A stretch of DNA of 64,000 nt, from positions 26,219 through 90,218 of the forward strand of contig JBBQGV010000011.1 of assembly GCA_038323375.1 (NCBI GenBank). The letters run 5' to 3'. Numbering within the stretch: the stretch's first letter is position 1; the number at the start of each line of letters is the position of its first letter. The DNA is from JABWAJ01 sp038323375. Its GTDB lineage: Bacteria > Bacteroidota > Bacteroidia > Chitinophagales > Saprospiraceae. This document shows positions 42,615-52,728 of the stretch, piece after piece. The notes under the pieces are model-generated. The model did not search any database and had not been told where the DNA came from. It worked only from the letters and a program-made list of their open reading frames with translations. A program made the translations under genes and the position numbers.

Positions 42615-45600
42615 TCAATTCAACTGGAAGCGCACCACCAAACCGCCGGAGGTATCCGTACGCGGGAATCCCTGGGAAGTTTTCGGAATGGTGCGGCGAT
42701 AGTCAAAAAACAAGCGCAGCGATAAGCGCTGGTTGAGTTTGTATTCCGCAGCCGGCGAAATAGAAAGCGCATAACTTCCACGTGTCGGTTCGAAGATACC
42801 TTCGTCGAGTTTGTGGGCGAAAGTAACGTCGTCGCGCAGGGAGAAGTTGAATTGCATGTCCAGATCACGGCTTTGCAATTGGGAACCGCCACGCCCGCCA
42901 CCCCGCTGGTTCTGGTTTGCCGGTGTCTTTTTCTTCTCTTCCTCCTTTTTCTTCTTGGCACCTTTCTTTTTACTGCCGGTCAGGAAAGGAATATCGAAAT
43001 CGCGGATGCGGTAGCCAGCGCCAATGATGATTTCTTTGGTCTGTGTTTCGCTCAGCAATTTGTTGACAAAACTCATGGCCAACATGCGCGACTTTTTGTA
43101 GTCCACATTGAAGCTCATGCCGTTTTTCAAAGTAGCTTCTACTGCCAGCAATGGCGAAAAAGCTTCCTGAATGACAATTTCAGGGATTTCCAATCTGGCG
43201 TAGAAGTTACCAGAAATATCGTCTATACTACCAAAGGGGCGCGTGCGCAGGTAGTCGAGGCCGGTGCGGTAGCTGTTCACCCTCAACTCCGTTTTGTATC
43301 CGTGCGTGAGGCTGAAATTGGTAAAAATATTTTTGAACAGCGGTATTTTCGACAAGCCATTATAGCTCAGGCGCCAGTTGATGTTGGGCTGGGTTTTGAA
43401 AACATCCAGACCCGTAGTTCGTGCATCGGAACCGGTATAAGCCGCAATAAACGCCGGGATCAACACATCCTGCTGGGTGCGGCCATAGCCGAACTTATAG
43501 CCTACTTCGGCAAGGTTTGGATCGGTGTGCGCCTGGTCAATGCCCAGACGTTCTGAAACGATCACCCGGTTGTTTTGAAACCGCTGGAACAGGCCGATAA
43601 TTTCTCCTTTGCTGTCCTGAAACAGGGTTTGAAGCGCAGAATACGATACCGTCATGGATCCCATCGTGGTCGGCACCACGTGAACATAGTTGGAGTTGCC
43701 GTCTAAAGTGGTATCCTTGAACGTCTCCGTGTAGTTTTCTGTAAAAGACTTGCTGATTTCCAGTTCTACCCGGAAATCCCGGAAAGGTTCCAGCGTGACC
43801 CGGGCGTCGTACGTTTGGGTATAATCCTGAACAATGTCCTGATTAAAAAAGACATTACCGCTGATCCACTGGCGGTTGTCGTACAACCAGTCGCCATTGC
43901 CCTCGGTCGGGTTTTCGCGCTGATTATCCGACAAGGTGCGGATATTGGGTTGTATGCCCGCGATGAAATCCCAACCCGGCGCGCCAAATCCGGATTCCAT
44001 GCCCAGGAGGTTCGAGCGCGGCATAAATCCGGGCACCACCGTTCGGAAGCGCTCGTTGTAGTTGAAACGCGCCTTGCGCAACATCAGGAGCGGGCGAACC
44101 AGAATGCGTTCCAGATCGCTTGGCAAGCGTTCTTTCGCTTTGGCCTTCGGGTCTTTTGCCGGTGCTTTGGGATCCACGTCTTTCGTCTCCTTGTCTTTTG
44201 GAGCAGTCGTTTTGCCCTTTGTTTTCGGCGCTTTGGGCTTTTCGATGGCGCGCAGGTAGGCAAACTGGCCGTAGAGCTTGTCAAAGTTCAGGTCGGCGCC
44301 GATTTGCCGGTTCTGACTGTTCTGGATTACATTGCCTAAGCTGTCCACGTTGAGGGCAGCGGCGTTCCAACTGTATTCCGCCTGATACTGTGCGCGCACC
44401 TGCACCCAATCCATAAACGGAAGGTGGCGGATAGGCAGCGTGTAAGTCACGTTGATGTTGTGGCGGTAGAGTTTCGGACGCCCCAACTGGCGAATATTGT
44501 TCCAGATGCTGTCGCGCCGGAATTTGTTGATGTCGCCAATCAAAGGCTGGTTTTCAAGCAGCGTGATCTCGTTGGGCTCGTCAATGACCGAAGAATTGGA
44601 CGAGTTGAAGGTAAACTTCAACGCTTTGGTGATGTCCCACTGTAGGTTGTACTGCCGATCCCAAAGGAAACGCTTGTTGAAGAAGGTATTGAACCGTTCA
44701 TCCACCCCTGCGAAGCGATAACTGGTGCGTGCAAAACTGCGATCCAGTATGGTGCTGAAAGTAAATGAGTTAGGCAAAGGGTTGATGTTAAACTCCTTGA
44801 TCAGTTTCAGGTACTTGTCGTTTTTGATGCCTTTGAAAGGTTCCCAATAATTGACGCGTGTGCTGAAACCGTAGTCCAACGCGCCCGTATAGCGATCTTG
44901 CCGGTCAAACTGTATAATCGGGTCGCGCCGGTCGGTTTGGGTAAATCCGTAACTGACGCTGAAGTTCGAAATGTCCCAGGGCATGGGTTTTGCCTGCGCG
45001 TTGGTGCGTTCTTTGCGCACATTGGTGAAGTTATAGCTCTTGATGGCGGTCACTTCCTGTGATTGCTTGCGAACGGAATCCCGCTTAATCGGATCACCGA
45101 TGCTTTTTAACTGATCTTTGAGTACAAGATCCAAGTCATAAGGGTTGTACTCGGGCGTACTCGTGGTATTCGATAACTGGGCGTAGAACGGGATCTTAAC
45201 GCCCCATTTTTCAGGCAAAAATTTGCCCAATTCCAGCGTCGTTGCAATGTCGTAGCCCGTCACTTCTTCCCGGCTGCGCTCGTGTACCTGCTGGTCGAGC
45301 GCTCCAAAACCAATGGAATTGTAATTACCCGCGATGGTAACATTGCCCAAATCCGCTAATTGCATGTCCAATCGCGCGATGGCTGCCGTGCCGCCCCGTT
45401 CATCCAACCCCGTCACCCGCAATTCGTTGACCCAGACTTCCGTATCGTAAGAGGCGTTATTGCCGGTATAAGGATTGCGCACCCCAACCATCACCATTTT
45501 GACAAAGCCGAGGTTGGGGCTGCCTTTTACCTTGATGACGTGTGAATTTGGATCAGATGGATTGATTGCCCGGATGTATTCGGCACCTTTGTTGAAGTTG

Positions 45601-48600
45601 GCAGCGTCACGATCCAATTTCAGTTCGCGCAGTTGGGAGAGCGCGAAATTAAATTCGTTCGCGGCAAGCCAAACCGCTTGTTTGTACTGCGAAGTATTTG
45701 GGTTTGATGGAAGACCGTCGGGGTCTGACATCACCAGCGGGATCTCGTATTCGTAATAGTTATTTTGGAAATCGCTGCCGAGGCGCATAAAAATTTTCAG
45801 GTCGCCCGATTGAATGTTGTCGTCCGGCGATTCTGCGTGGACGAACATTTTCAGGCGCTCGTAAAGACGCAGATCCACTTCCGTAATTTTGAAAATGGCA
45901 CGGGCGTCGCCGTCGCACAGGTCGCCGATGCGCATAGAGAGCGATTGTTCGTTTTGCAGGGCCTGGAAAACGCCCAGCGATTGTTCGCGCTGAATGCCTT
46001 CCGGCAAGGTATAGCTGAATGGTGCCCGGCTGCTGTTCTCTTCAATGTTTACGGCATCCACGTCGAAGGTCGTGACGGCACCGCAATTGTCGGGAACGCC
46101 TACAATATCGTCGCTGCTGGCTAAGTCCTGCGTATACCTGCGCCATTGGTTGCGCACCAGTTCCAATCGGGCAAAACGCAAAACAACGGGTTCTTCAAAA
46201 TCCTTCATATACATCCGCATAAAGCGAATAGAACGGAAGTCGCGAATACCGCCCACGCTTACTTTATCCGGCCCATTAAGTGGAATCCGGAAGCGGTACC
46301 AGACTCGGCGCGTAGAAGGATCTTCGATGCGGTCGGTGATGAACGGGGTTTTGTTCACGTCTATCTCGCGGCGATCGGAAGGATTGAACTTCAGCGGGAT
46401 TTTATACTGGAAATAGGATTCCGTTTCATTCAGGGTATTGTCCTGGTTGATGTCTTCCGAGTCGGGAATATTCGTGCCCGACTGCCGGATTTCGTTGCCG
46501 AGGTTTGACTGCGAGTTGCCTTCCGGATTGTTGAAGTCTCGGTAGCGTTGCAATACGCCGTCTTGGGCCAAAAAGCTGGCGTCCCGGTAGTAGCGGAAAT
46601 TGTCGTTGGACGGGTCGCGCGATATTTTGTCGGCGATCACAGCGCTTACGCCGCTTTGGATCGCGTTAATATAATTTGCAAATTTTGCCCGTTCCTCCGC
46701 ATCGTTCAACCCGTCGAGGCCAACGTCCTGGCTTTCCCGGGCATCATTTTGCAAGTCATTGTCGAAAGCCCTGGTAATCTGCTGGCCTGCGGGTACTTTG
46801 CCCCAAAGCGTGTTGTCCGTACGGCGTTCAGAGCTTTCGGTCGGGAGTCCATTTTCAAAGGATTTTCGCGAATCTTTAAGGATATCCTCCGAAACGTTGC
46901 CCAAGTTAATGTACAGCGTTCCTTCCTGCCCTTCTGCAATGGGCGACGGGCTGGATGCGTCTGTCGGATCCAAAAAGGGGCTAAGCATCCAGAATTCCAG
47001 GAATTCAATGTTGGCCGCCTGAAAGTCGTTGGCATTGTTCAATGCCCGCATGATGCCACCCCAACGGGTAGTCGGATCGCGCAGGATAAGCGAATCGCCA
47101 ACAGCCGTAACCCCGCGCGACAAGCCCGGGTAGCCGTTCGGCAAATCAAAATTGTAAGGGCCGCGTTCGCTTGGCGAATACGACAAGTCGAAAGTGAATG
47201 CAATATTGGAGACATCCGTCTGCTGAATACGCAGGTTGGGGAAGACCTCATTTTGCGGCACTTGGCTGGTATATGGGTTTGCATTGTCGGTGCCAACACG
47301 GGCAATGTTGTCAATGCGATACCAGTTCATCCGGGCGCGGTTGGCACCGTAAGCAAGGCTGTTGGCGTTGGCTTCCGGAAACAACGGGTTGTTGTTCTGG
47401 TCGTCGTTTTGGGGCACACTGGCCAGGAACCATTGGTTGGTAGGTTGGCGCAGGTCGAAACTGCTGGTGCTGCCCTCGAAGTCGTCAATGTACACGACGC
47501 CGCTTTTATCTTTTCTGGTTTCGTTGATGGCTTTGGAGTGGCCGGGCTGAAGGTAGGCAGCCTCCGCACTAAAATTGATATTGGAGGTGGCTTTGGTTGA
47601 AAAGAACGGGAGTTTGTCCACCGCTTTGGTCAGCCACGGCGCTTCTTTGCTCAGGTTGAGGTCGAAGCCGTAGATTCGGTTGCGAATGGGGTCATCCCCG
47701 ATATTGACTTTTTGTGTAAAAGGCCGTTCAAATAATTGCAGGAAGGTAGCGCCCACATTCAGGTTGTCGTTGATTTTATAGTCGGCGCGCACCCCGATCA
47801 TGGCCTTGGTCTGGAAGCCGAAAACGGTGTTGTCCTCGAAGGACACGTTCACCGGAACCCCCGAAGCGATAATGGCGTCGTTAAGGATTTTTACCCGGCC
47901 CGTTCCGTAATCCACTTCGTAGTCGCGGCCTTCAATCAGCAGTTGGCCCCCTGCCGTTACCCGCACCGAACCCGGCGGGATGTTGAAGGCACCAAGAGAA
48001 ATTTCGGAAGAAGAGCTCGATTTAAAACTACCCCGGATGGCGTAGCGGTTTTTTTCCGGGAATTCCTGCGCCTGAAAAAGCGTCAGGTCGTATAATTCCT
48101 GGTAAACAAAGGAGTCCCGGAAATTGGCGTCCGTAATCTGATTCCCCAAAGACGAACCGAATGGCTCTAGTACGGGGAACATGATGCGGCCATTCGTCGG
48201 GTTGATGGTGACGCCCGGCACGAAGTCGAAAACGCCGTCTGGTTGCGGGTCGCCCTGAGTATTCAGGTTGTCGAGGTTGAACACGCGGATCAGGGGCTTG
48301 CCTTCCAGGTTACTTTTTGGCAAAAAGCGCTTGAAGCCTTTACCCGGATCTTCGTAAAAAATATCCAATTTAAAATCCTCCCGGTTCACCTGAAAAGCGC
48401 CGATGGAGTACACGTTTTTCATCATCAGATCCCACGTAGGGACGTCGGTGCGTTGGGTGGTACTTTTTAGCATTTTGACGTACAATACCTGTGGCGTCAG
48501 GTCGGAAGTGTCCGAACCTACGGCGTCGGTATTGACGGAAAGTTCGCCCACCTTATAGATACTGCCGTTGTATTTGTACTGAAATGCGACCGCTAATACC

Positions 48601-50075
48601 TGGTCGGGTTGCACGTTGATGTTGACGGAGATGTAACCCAGATCGGGGTGAACGGTGTATTCACGCTCGTCCAATTTACGGGCGCTCACCTTTTCAAAAT
48701 CTTTGGATTGAACCAAACCAAATTCCTGCGACTGAAGGATGGAAACGCTGCGGTCAATGCTGCGCAATTCCGGGCGATCCAGCAAGCGCTGATACAGGCC
48801 GTTGGCATTGTTGTCGGGCAACGGACGGCCATTGCCGATTTCGCGGAAGCGAGGAGTTGGCAATGGCGGAACAGCAGTGGGGTTCACTAAGCGTTCCGGT
48901 TCGCCCAAGTCGGCAAAAGCGACAATATCACGTACGTCTTCCACCACGTTGCGGTCGTTGGTGATCCAGACTTCGATGTTTTCTAAATGGAATAACGTAT
49001 TGATTTGTGGCAGGTTATTCAGGTTTTTCTCAAAACCATCGCGGTTGTAATGCGAAAGGAAGAAGTGGCGGTTTTCGTCGTATTCGTCTGCTTTGACTTC
49101 AAATTCCTGCACCTGGCTGCCCCCTTTGAGCTGGATATTTTCGTTCTGAGAGTTCTGTTGGGAAGCGATGGCGGTAAAGCGGAGATGCCCGAACTGCAAT
49201 TCGGTTTTCAGACCAAACAAGCTCTGGGCGCCCTGGATGAGCGAGCCGCGCAAAGGCAGGCTGACGTTACCTGCCTCGATTTTTTTGATGATGTCGTCTT
49301 CGCTGAACAGGTCGCTGTTGTAGTCTAACTTGATCTGATTGTCGAAGTTGAAGGTCGCGTTGTTGTTGTAGTTGGTGGTCAGGGTCAGCTTTTCGCCGAT
49401 TTTCCCGGTCACGTTCATCTGGATGTTCATGTCGAAGTCGAACCCTCCGGTGCGCCGTTGGCGCTCTGTGAGGATGGGGTTGTCTAAGCGCTGAAAATCC
49501 ACGCCGAAAGTCAGGTCAATCCCCCCCTGTGGCCGGATGTCTACCGTCGAACCCCCGAAAAGGCGATCGAGCATATTGCTTTTTACATCAAATTTGGCAA
49601 GCGGATCGAGGGCCGTAGTGCCGCCGCTGGTGTTGATGCCCGCTAATTGATTGAAGTAGTCGCGCTCATCTTTTTTCCGCTGCCAGGCGAGGTATTCCTC
49701 AAAGGTCATGTACGTTGGCGGGCGGAAATAATCGTCGCCGATTTTTTCCCGGATGATGTATTGACCGGTTTCCGGGTCATAATCAACCGTTTGCTCCACA
49801 ATACTGGGATCTTTCAGGTCGAAAGGATTTCTATTCGGGTTGGTGATGAAGTCGTCGTAACGTTCTTCTACTGGCGGCAAAGTGTCGGTTGTTGCCGCGT
49901 CTGCTTTTTGCAAGCTGCCCTGAAAAGTTGCGGCGGGGAATGTATTCGCTTCCGCGAACATCCAGATGGCCAAGCCCGTTAACAGGGAAATAGGTAAAGC
50001 AATTCTCGTCATAGCTAAAAAACGTAGGATTCTACCAAAACCACCGGATGGAATATCACCCGGCAGATAATTCAT
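42615..50075 (-). CDS. sprA: Type IX secretion translocon / gliding protein SprA
   Basis: A 2486-residue outer-membrane protein of the SprA family. SprA is the large 36-strand beta-barrel channel of the T9SS. Seen here: a signal-like stretch 'IALPISLLTGLAIWMFAEA'; the family opening 'GGSTVDIRPQGGIDLTFGVD' and 'FDFDMNIQMNVTGKIGEKLT'; repeats of the N-terminal domain type; 'VYIDDFEGSTSSFDLRQPTN'; and the barrel-type end 'LSLRLFFDYRRTIPKTSQGF'. A Lys-rich insertion (KKGAKKKKEEEKKKT) sits near residue 2370. The start could be 50075 or 50012 (MTRIALP); the second gives a better signal peptide. It lies beside ruvA, a common pairing in Bacteroidota. It is needed to export the two sorting-domain proteins in this window. 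Confidence 0.95.
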   Translation of the reverse strand: MNYLPGDIPSGGFGRILRFLAMTRIALPISLLTGLAIWMFAEANTFPAATFQGSLQKADAATTDTLPPVEERYDDFITNPNRNPFDLKDPSIVEQTVDYDPETGQYIIREKIGDDYFRPPTYMTFEEYLAWQRKKDERDYFNQLAGINTSGGTTALDPLAKFDVKSNMLDRLFGGSTVDIRPQGGIDLTFGVDFQRLDNPILTERQRRTGGFDFDMNIQMNVTGKIGEKLTLTTNYNNNATFNFDNQIKLDYNSDLFSEDDIIKKIEAGNVSLPLRGSLIQGAQSLFGLKTELQFGHLRFTAIASQQNSQNENIQLKGGSQVQEFEVKADEYDENRHFFLSHYNRDGFEKNLNNLPQINTLFHLENIEVWITNDRNVVEDVRDIVAFADLGEPERLVNPTAVPPLPTPRFREIGNGRPLPDNNANGLYQRLLDRPELRSIDRSVSILQSQEFGLVQSKDFEKVSARKLDEREYTVHPDLGYISVNINVQPDQVLAVAFQYKYNGSIYKVGELSVNTDAVGSDTSDLTPQVLYVKMLKSTTQRTDVPTWDLMMKNVYSIGAFQVNREDFKLDIFYEDPGKGFKRFLPKSNLEGKPLIRVFNLDNLNTQGDPQPDGVFDFVPGVTINPTNGRIMFPVLEPFGSSLGNQITDANFRDSFVYQELYDLTLFQAQEFPEKNRYAIRGSFKSSSSSEISLGAFNIPPGSVRVTAGGQLLIEGRDYEVDYGTGRVKILNDAIIASGVPVNVSFEDNTVFGFQTKAMIGVRADYKINDNLNVGATFLQLFERPFTQKVNIGDDPIRNRIYGFDLNLSKEAPWLTKAVDKLPFFSTKATSNINFSAEAAYLQPGHSKAINETRKDKSGVVYIDDFEGSTSSFDLRQPTNQWFLASVPQNDDQNNNPLFPEANANSLAYGANRARMNWYRIDNIARVGTDNANPYTSQVPQNEVFPNLRIQQTDVSNIAFTFDLSYSPSERGPYNFDLPNGYPGLSRGVTAVGDSLILRDPTTRWGGIMRALNNANDFQAANIEFLEFWMLSPFLDPTDASSPSPIAEGQEGTLYINLGNVSEDILKDSRKSFENGLPTESSERRTDNTLWGKVPAGQQITRAFDNDLQNDARESQDVGLDGLNDAEERAKFANYINAIQSGVSAVIADKISRDPSNDNFRYYRDASFLAQDGVLQRYRDFNNPEGNSQSNLGNEIRQSGTNIPDSEDINQDNTLNETESYFQYKIPLKFNPSDRREIDVNKTPFITDRIEDPSTRRVWYRFRIPLNGPDKVSVGGIRDFRSIRFMRMYMKDFEEPVVLRFARLELVRNQWRRYTQDLASSDDIVGVPDNCGAVTTFDVDAVNIEENSSRAPFSYTLPEGIQREQSLGVFQALQNEQSLSMRIGDLCDGDARAIFKITEVDLRLYERLKMFVHAESPDDNIQSGDLKIFMRLGSDFQNNYYEYEIPLVMSDPDGLPSNPNTSQYKQAVWLAANEFNFALSQLRELKLDRDAANFNKGAEYIRAINPSDPNSHVIKVKGSPNLGFVKMVMVGVRNPYTGNNASYDTEVWVNELRVTGLDERGGTAAIARLDMQLADLGNVTIAGNYNSIGFGALDQQVHERSREEVTGYDIATTLELGKFLPEKWGVKIPFYAQLSNTTSTPEYNPYDLDLVLKDQLKSIGDPIKRDSVRKQSQEVTAIKSYNFTNVRKERTNAQAKPMPWDISNFSVSYGFTQTDRRDPIIQFDRQDRYTGALDYGFSTRVNYWEPFKGIKNDKYLKLIKEFNINPLPNSFTFSTILDRSFARTSYRFAGVDERFNTFFNKRFLWDRQYNLQWDITKALKFTFNSSNSSVIDEPNEITLLENQPLIGDINKFRRDSIWNNIRQLGRPKLYRHNINVTYTLPIRHLPFMDWVQVRAQYQAEYSWNAAALNVDSLGNVIQNSQNRQIGADLNFDKLYGQFAYLRAIEKPKAPKTKGKTTAPKDKETKDVDPKAPAKDPKAKAKERLPSDLERILVRPLLMLRKARFNYNERFRTVVPGFMPRSNLLGMESGFGAPGWDFIAGIQPNIRTLSDNQRENPTEGNGDWLYDNRQWISGNVFFNQDIVQDYTQTYDARVTLEPFRDFRVELEISKSFTENYTETFKDTTLDGNSNYVHVVPTTMGSMTVSYSALQTLFQDSKGEIIGLFQRFQNNRVIVSERLGIDQAHTDPNLAEVGYKFGYGRTQQDVLIPAFIAAYTGSDARTTGLDVFKTQPNINWRLSYNGLSKIPLFKNIFTNFSLTHGYKTELRVNSYRTGLDYLRTRPFGSIDDISGNFYARLEIPEIVIQEAFSPLLAVEATLKNGMSFNVDYKKSRMLAMSFVNKLLSETQTKEIIIGAGYRIRDFDIPFLTGSKKKGAKKKKEEEKKKTPANQNQRGGGRGGSQLQSRDLDMQFNFSLRDDVTFAHKLDEGIFEPTRGSYALSISPAAEYKLNQRLSLRLFFDYRRTIPKTSQGFPRTDTSGGLVVRFQLN

Positions 50076-50270
50076 TGCTTAATCACTTAATCATAGGAGG
50101 GAGACTCAAAAACTACACGCGGTTACTGCAATTGCGGTGACCTTGCCCGTCTCTAACGATTGATCGCCCCGTATTTTGTAATGGCTGAAAATTTTAACAG
50201 GTGTTGCAGCGCCTCCGTCCTTCATGTCGCCTGTTGGAACGACTTATTTTTTTTTAAAAAGATGCCTCTG

Positions 50271-50376
50271 GTGTGGTTGCTGGTTATCTGTTACTGGTGG
50301 AGGCCGTATTTGATGAGGATAAGGATCACCTCACTTATCTGAATCCCACCAATAACAAACAACTAATAACCACCTC
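50271..50376. repeat. Imperfect inverted repeat overlapping the ruvA stop
   Basis: Left arm 'gtggttgctggttatctgtt' (from about 50271) pairs with right arm 'aacaactaataaccacctc' (50357-50376) over about 30 bases. The right end overlaps the TGA of ruvA (50375-50377). The rest of the gap (50076-50270) shows no gene; it probably holds the sprA promoter, but no clear motif stands out. Confidence 0.5.
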
Positions 50377-50968
50377 AAGACATCTGCTTGAGTGCCAATT
50401 TTATCAGTTCTTCCACCGTACCCACACCCGGATGGTCTCTCAAAAGCTGGTTCAATGTTTTCTGCACTGCAATCCGGTTGAATCCCAGCGCAGACAGTGC
50501 AGATAACGCTTCCTCCCGCATCGTATTGTCCTGCGGTGTCAGGAGTGTCAGCGAAGTATCGCCGCCATCCTTCAGCATTTTGTCTTTCAGGTCGAGAATA
50601 ATGCGTTTTGCGGTCTTCGGACCAATGCCTTTTACCTTCTGGAACAGCGCCACATTTTCGCCGATAATGGCTGAACGCAGGTCTTCGGTTGTCAGAGAGG
50701 ACAGCACGATCTGGGCAGTCGTTGGCCCTACCCCAGAAACAGAAATCAGGTGTACGAACATGGTCCGCTCAGCATCGTCTGCAAAACCATAGAGGGTATG
50801 GCTGTCTTCGCGCACCAGCAGATGCGTCAGGATCTTGATGTTCTCTAATTTTTCGATCCGGGCATAGGTGTTCAGGCTGATGTTGACATGGTAGCCAATC
50901 CCGCCTGCTTCCACCAAAATAAAGGTCGGATTCTTAAAGCTGATGGTGCCTTTGATGTATGAAATCAT
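50375..50968 (-). CDS. ruvA: Holliday junction branch migration protein RuvA
   Basis: Binds Holliday junctions and loads the RuvB motor. In 197 residues: OB-fold start 'MISYIKGTISFKNPTFILVE' and 'GGIGYHVNISLNTYARI', the first helix-hairpin-helix region 'LISVSGVGPTTAQIVLSSLT', the second 'FQKVKGIGPKTAKRIILDLK', and the RuvB-binding C-terminal domain ('REEALSALSALGFNRIAVQK'). It is upstream of sprA on the same strand, separated by 299 bases with an inverted repeat. Confidence 0.96.
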   Translation of the reverse strand: MISYIKGTISFKNPTFILVEAGGIGYHVNISLNTYARIEKLENIKILTHLLVREDSHTLYGFADDAERTMFVHLISVSGVGPTTAQIVLSSLTTEDLRSAIIGENVALFQKVKGIGPKTAKRIILDLKDKMLKDGGDTSLTLLTPQDNTMREEALSALSALGFNRIAVQKTLNQLLRDHPGVGTVEELIKLALKQMS

Positions 50969-51069
50969 GCCTTTTTTTATTGAGCCGCGAAGGTACGAAT
51001 TTCCGGAAAGGAATTGAAAGACAGGTGCTCGAGTTTAAATTTGCGTTCCAAGTCTTTCTGAATTGCACG

Positions 51070-51960
51070 TTACCAGGTCAACGCTTCAGGGGCATCCTCA
51101 AAAAGGATGGCAATATGAGAGAGAAAGTCTTTCTGGGTTTTTATTTCCAGCCATACTGTTGGAAAAGGATCATTGAGGATGTCATTTTTTATAAGTTCGA
51201 GCAACCTGTTTTTTTCAAGCTCATAAGCAGAAGTTTGTATGACGATAGTTCTTTTGGCTGGAGGCAAGGCATTCAGGAGTGCTGAGAAATTGAAGGCGGC
51301 CTTTATTTTTATATATTCTTCTAGTTTGCGCAAATAACCATCATAAGCCTTCTTTCGATAACGAACCAGATTGTCATCTGTATTTAAGTGCAATAACGCT
51401 CTTGTATAAACTGCTTTAGTCTTTCTGCGGGCATCTGTTCCGGGAGTTGGAATGAAAGCTCCTGTCCCTAAGTCAAGTAACAAAGAATCTTGTGGGTTTT
51501 CAGACCTGGGATTGATCAAAACGGCATCATTAGAAGGAGGGGAAGGATAAGAACCTCTTGTAATCGGTAGTTCAAATATCGTTTCACTCCCGGCCGGATT
51601 AAAAACAGCAAATTTATCGCCTTTGTATTTTGAGTTGCAATTATGACAGATCAGCAGGTAATTATCCCACCTAAATGCATAGTCCGGAAAATATTTTTTA
51701 GGAAAAAAATGCTCAATTGCTGTAATGCGCTCATATTCATAGTATTGACAAATACCAGGGCGCGGATGGCTCTGTTTAAGTTTTTGCTTGACTTCAACCC
51801 AAATCGCCTTGTCCGCAACCCTGTTATCTCTGGTTTCCCAAAGCGTTTTAGCCCGCGTGTATCTTGCGCCAAGATCAGGCTGGCTGGGCTGGGCATTAAC
51901 GTTTGCCTGTAAGCTCCGTAAACGTTCAGGGTTGTCGTTTCTCTTGAATTTGGTCTGAAT
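51070..51960 (-). pseudogene. HNH nuclease gene remnant, no start codon
   Basis: The frame is open for about 296 codons but begins just after an in-frame TAG and contains no plausible start near its 5' end. The translation is recognisably an HNH protein of the type paired with SMC-like ATPases: 'ARYTRAKTLWETRDNR', 'GICQYYEYERITAIEHFFPK' (relatives have CxYCE; the second Cys is Tyr here), 'RWDNYLLICHNCNSKYKGDK', with the later CxxCN intact. The C-terminal half is helical. Upstream it abuts an ATPase fragment. I infer that a deletion removed the end of the ATPase and the start of this gene. Confidence 0.7.
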
Positions 51961-52561
51961 AAACTACGCGATAATAAATCTTTCAGCCAAACAACTGACT
52001 CGGTAAGGGCTGCATCTTCCTTAAAGGCAGTCAAATGAGCGCCTATTTTGGGATTGCGGATGTAAAAATTTTCTAAAGATTGGTTGCCGCCGTAAAGCGC
52101 CGATAAGGGCCAAATGCAGCTGAAAACCAGCCATCACCAGATCCCCAGTTATAGAAATCAGGATGTGCAGCGGTTTTTCGAATTGCAGCATCCTTGAACT
52201 TCCAAGCCCTTCCGTTCCCTTCCTCTTGTTCGATATTGGTCTGGCATCTTATTTCAGTAATATTTCTATCACCCCCTCTTGCGCCACCCTGACCGGAGCG
52301 CTTATCTTTGGAAGGATCGCGACTCAAAACCAGGTTGATAGATGCTCTCCCTTCATTAGTAGTAACCCATGTACTGAAATTTGGATCAAGCCGTAAAATT
52401 TCAGAAGGCCCTACAATTGCAGCAGATATTGCTCTGATGACAGAAGATTTACCAGCGCCATTGTCTCCAAGAAGCACATGCCATCCTGCGGGGGAATCAA
52501 ACCTGATATGCAAATTCCGGATCGATCTTATATTCGTCAGCTCAATTTCTTTTATGTACAT
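51957..52561 (-). pseudogene. SMC-like ATPase gene remnant, frameshifted and truncated
   Basis: Starts at ATG 52561 with 'MYIKEIELTNIRSIRNLHIR' and an intact P-loop 'LLGDNGAGKSSVIRAI'. It continues through 'GWFSAAFGPYRRFT' and stops at 52073. One base missing near 52085 explains this: the next frame reads on as 'GGNQSLENFYIRNPKIGAHL', 'FKEDAALTESVVWLKDLLSR', then meets the HNH frame at about 51957. The Walker B and later ATPase motifs are entirely absent. It is therefore a broken ATPase fused by deletion to a broken HNH gene, a decayed relative of the kind of pair at 17669-20104. Confidence 0.7.
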
Positions 52562-52728
52562 GCCATGAAATGGTTAACGTTTAGAAGATGATAGACATTA
52601 GGGATAATAACATCATTTGTCTCTCAGAATGCAATGCTGAATCAAGATTAGGACAAACAAAGTTAATATTAAATGTGAAAAACATTAAGCTCTTAGAGCC
52701 AATTGGCTATGCAATAAAACAAAGCGCT

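Noticed and set aside
51651..52034. A 127-codon minus-strand frame as a separate gene
   Set aside because: Only its first 40 or so residues resemble the ATPase; the rest is out of frame with the HNH coding sequence that occupies the same DNA.
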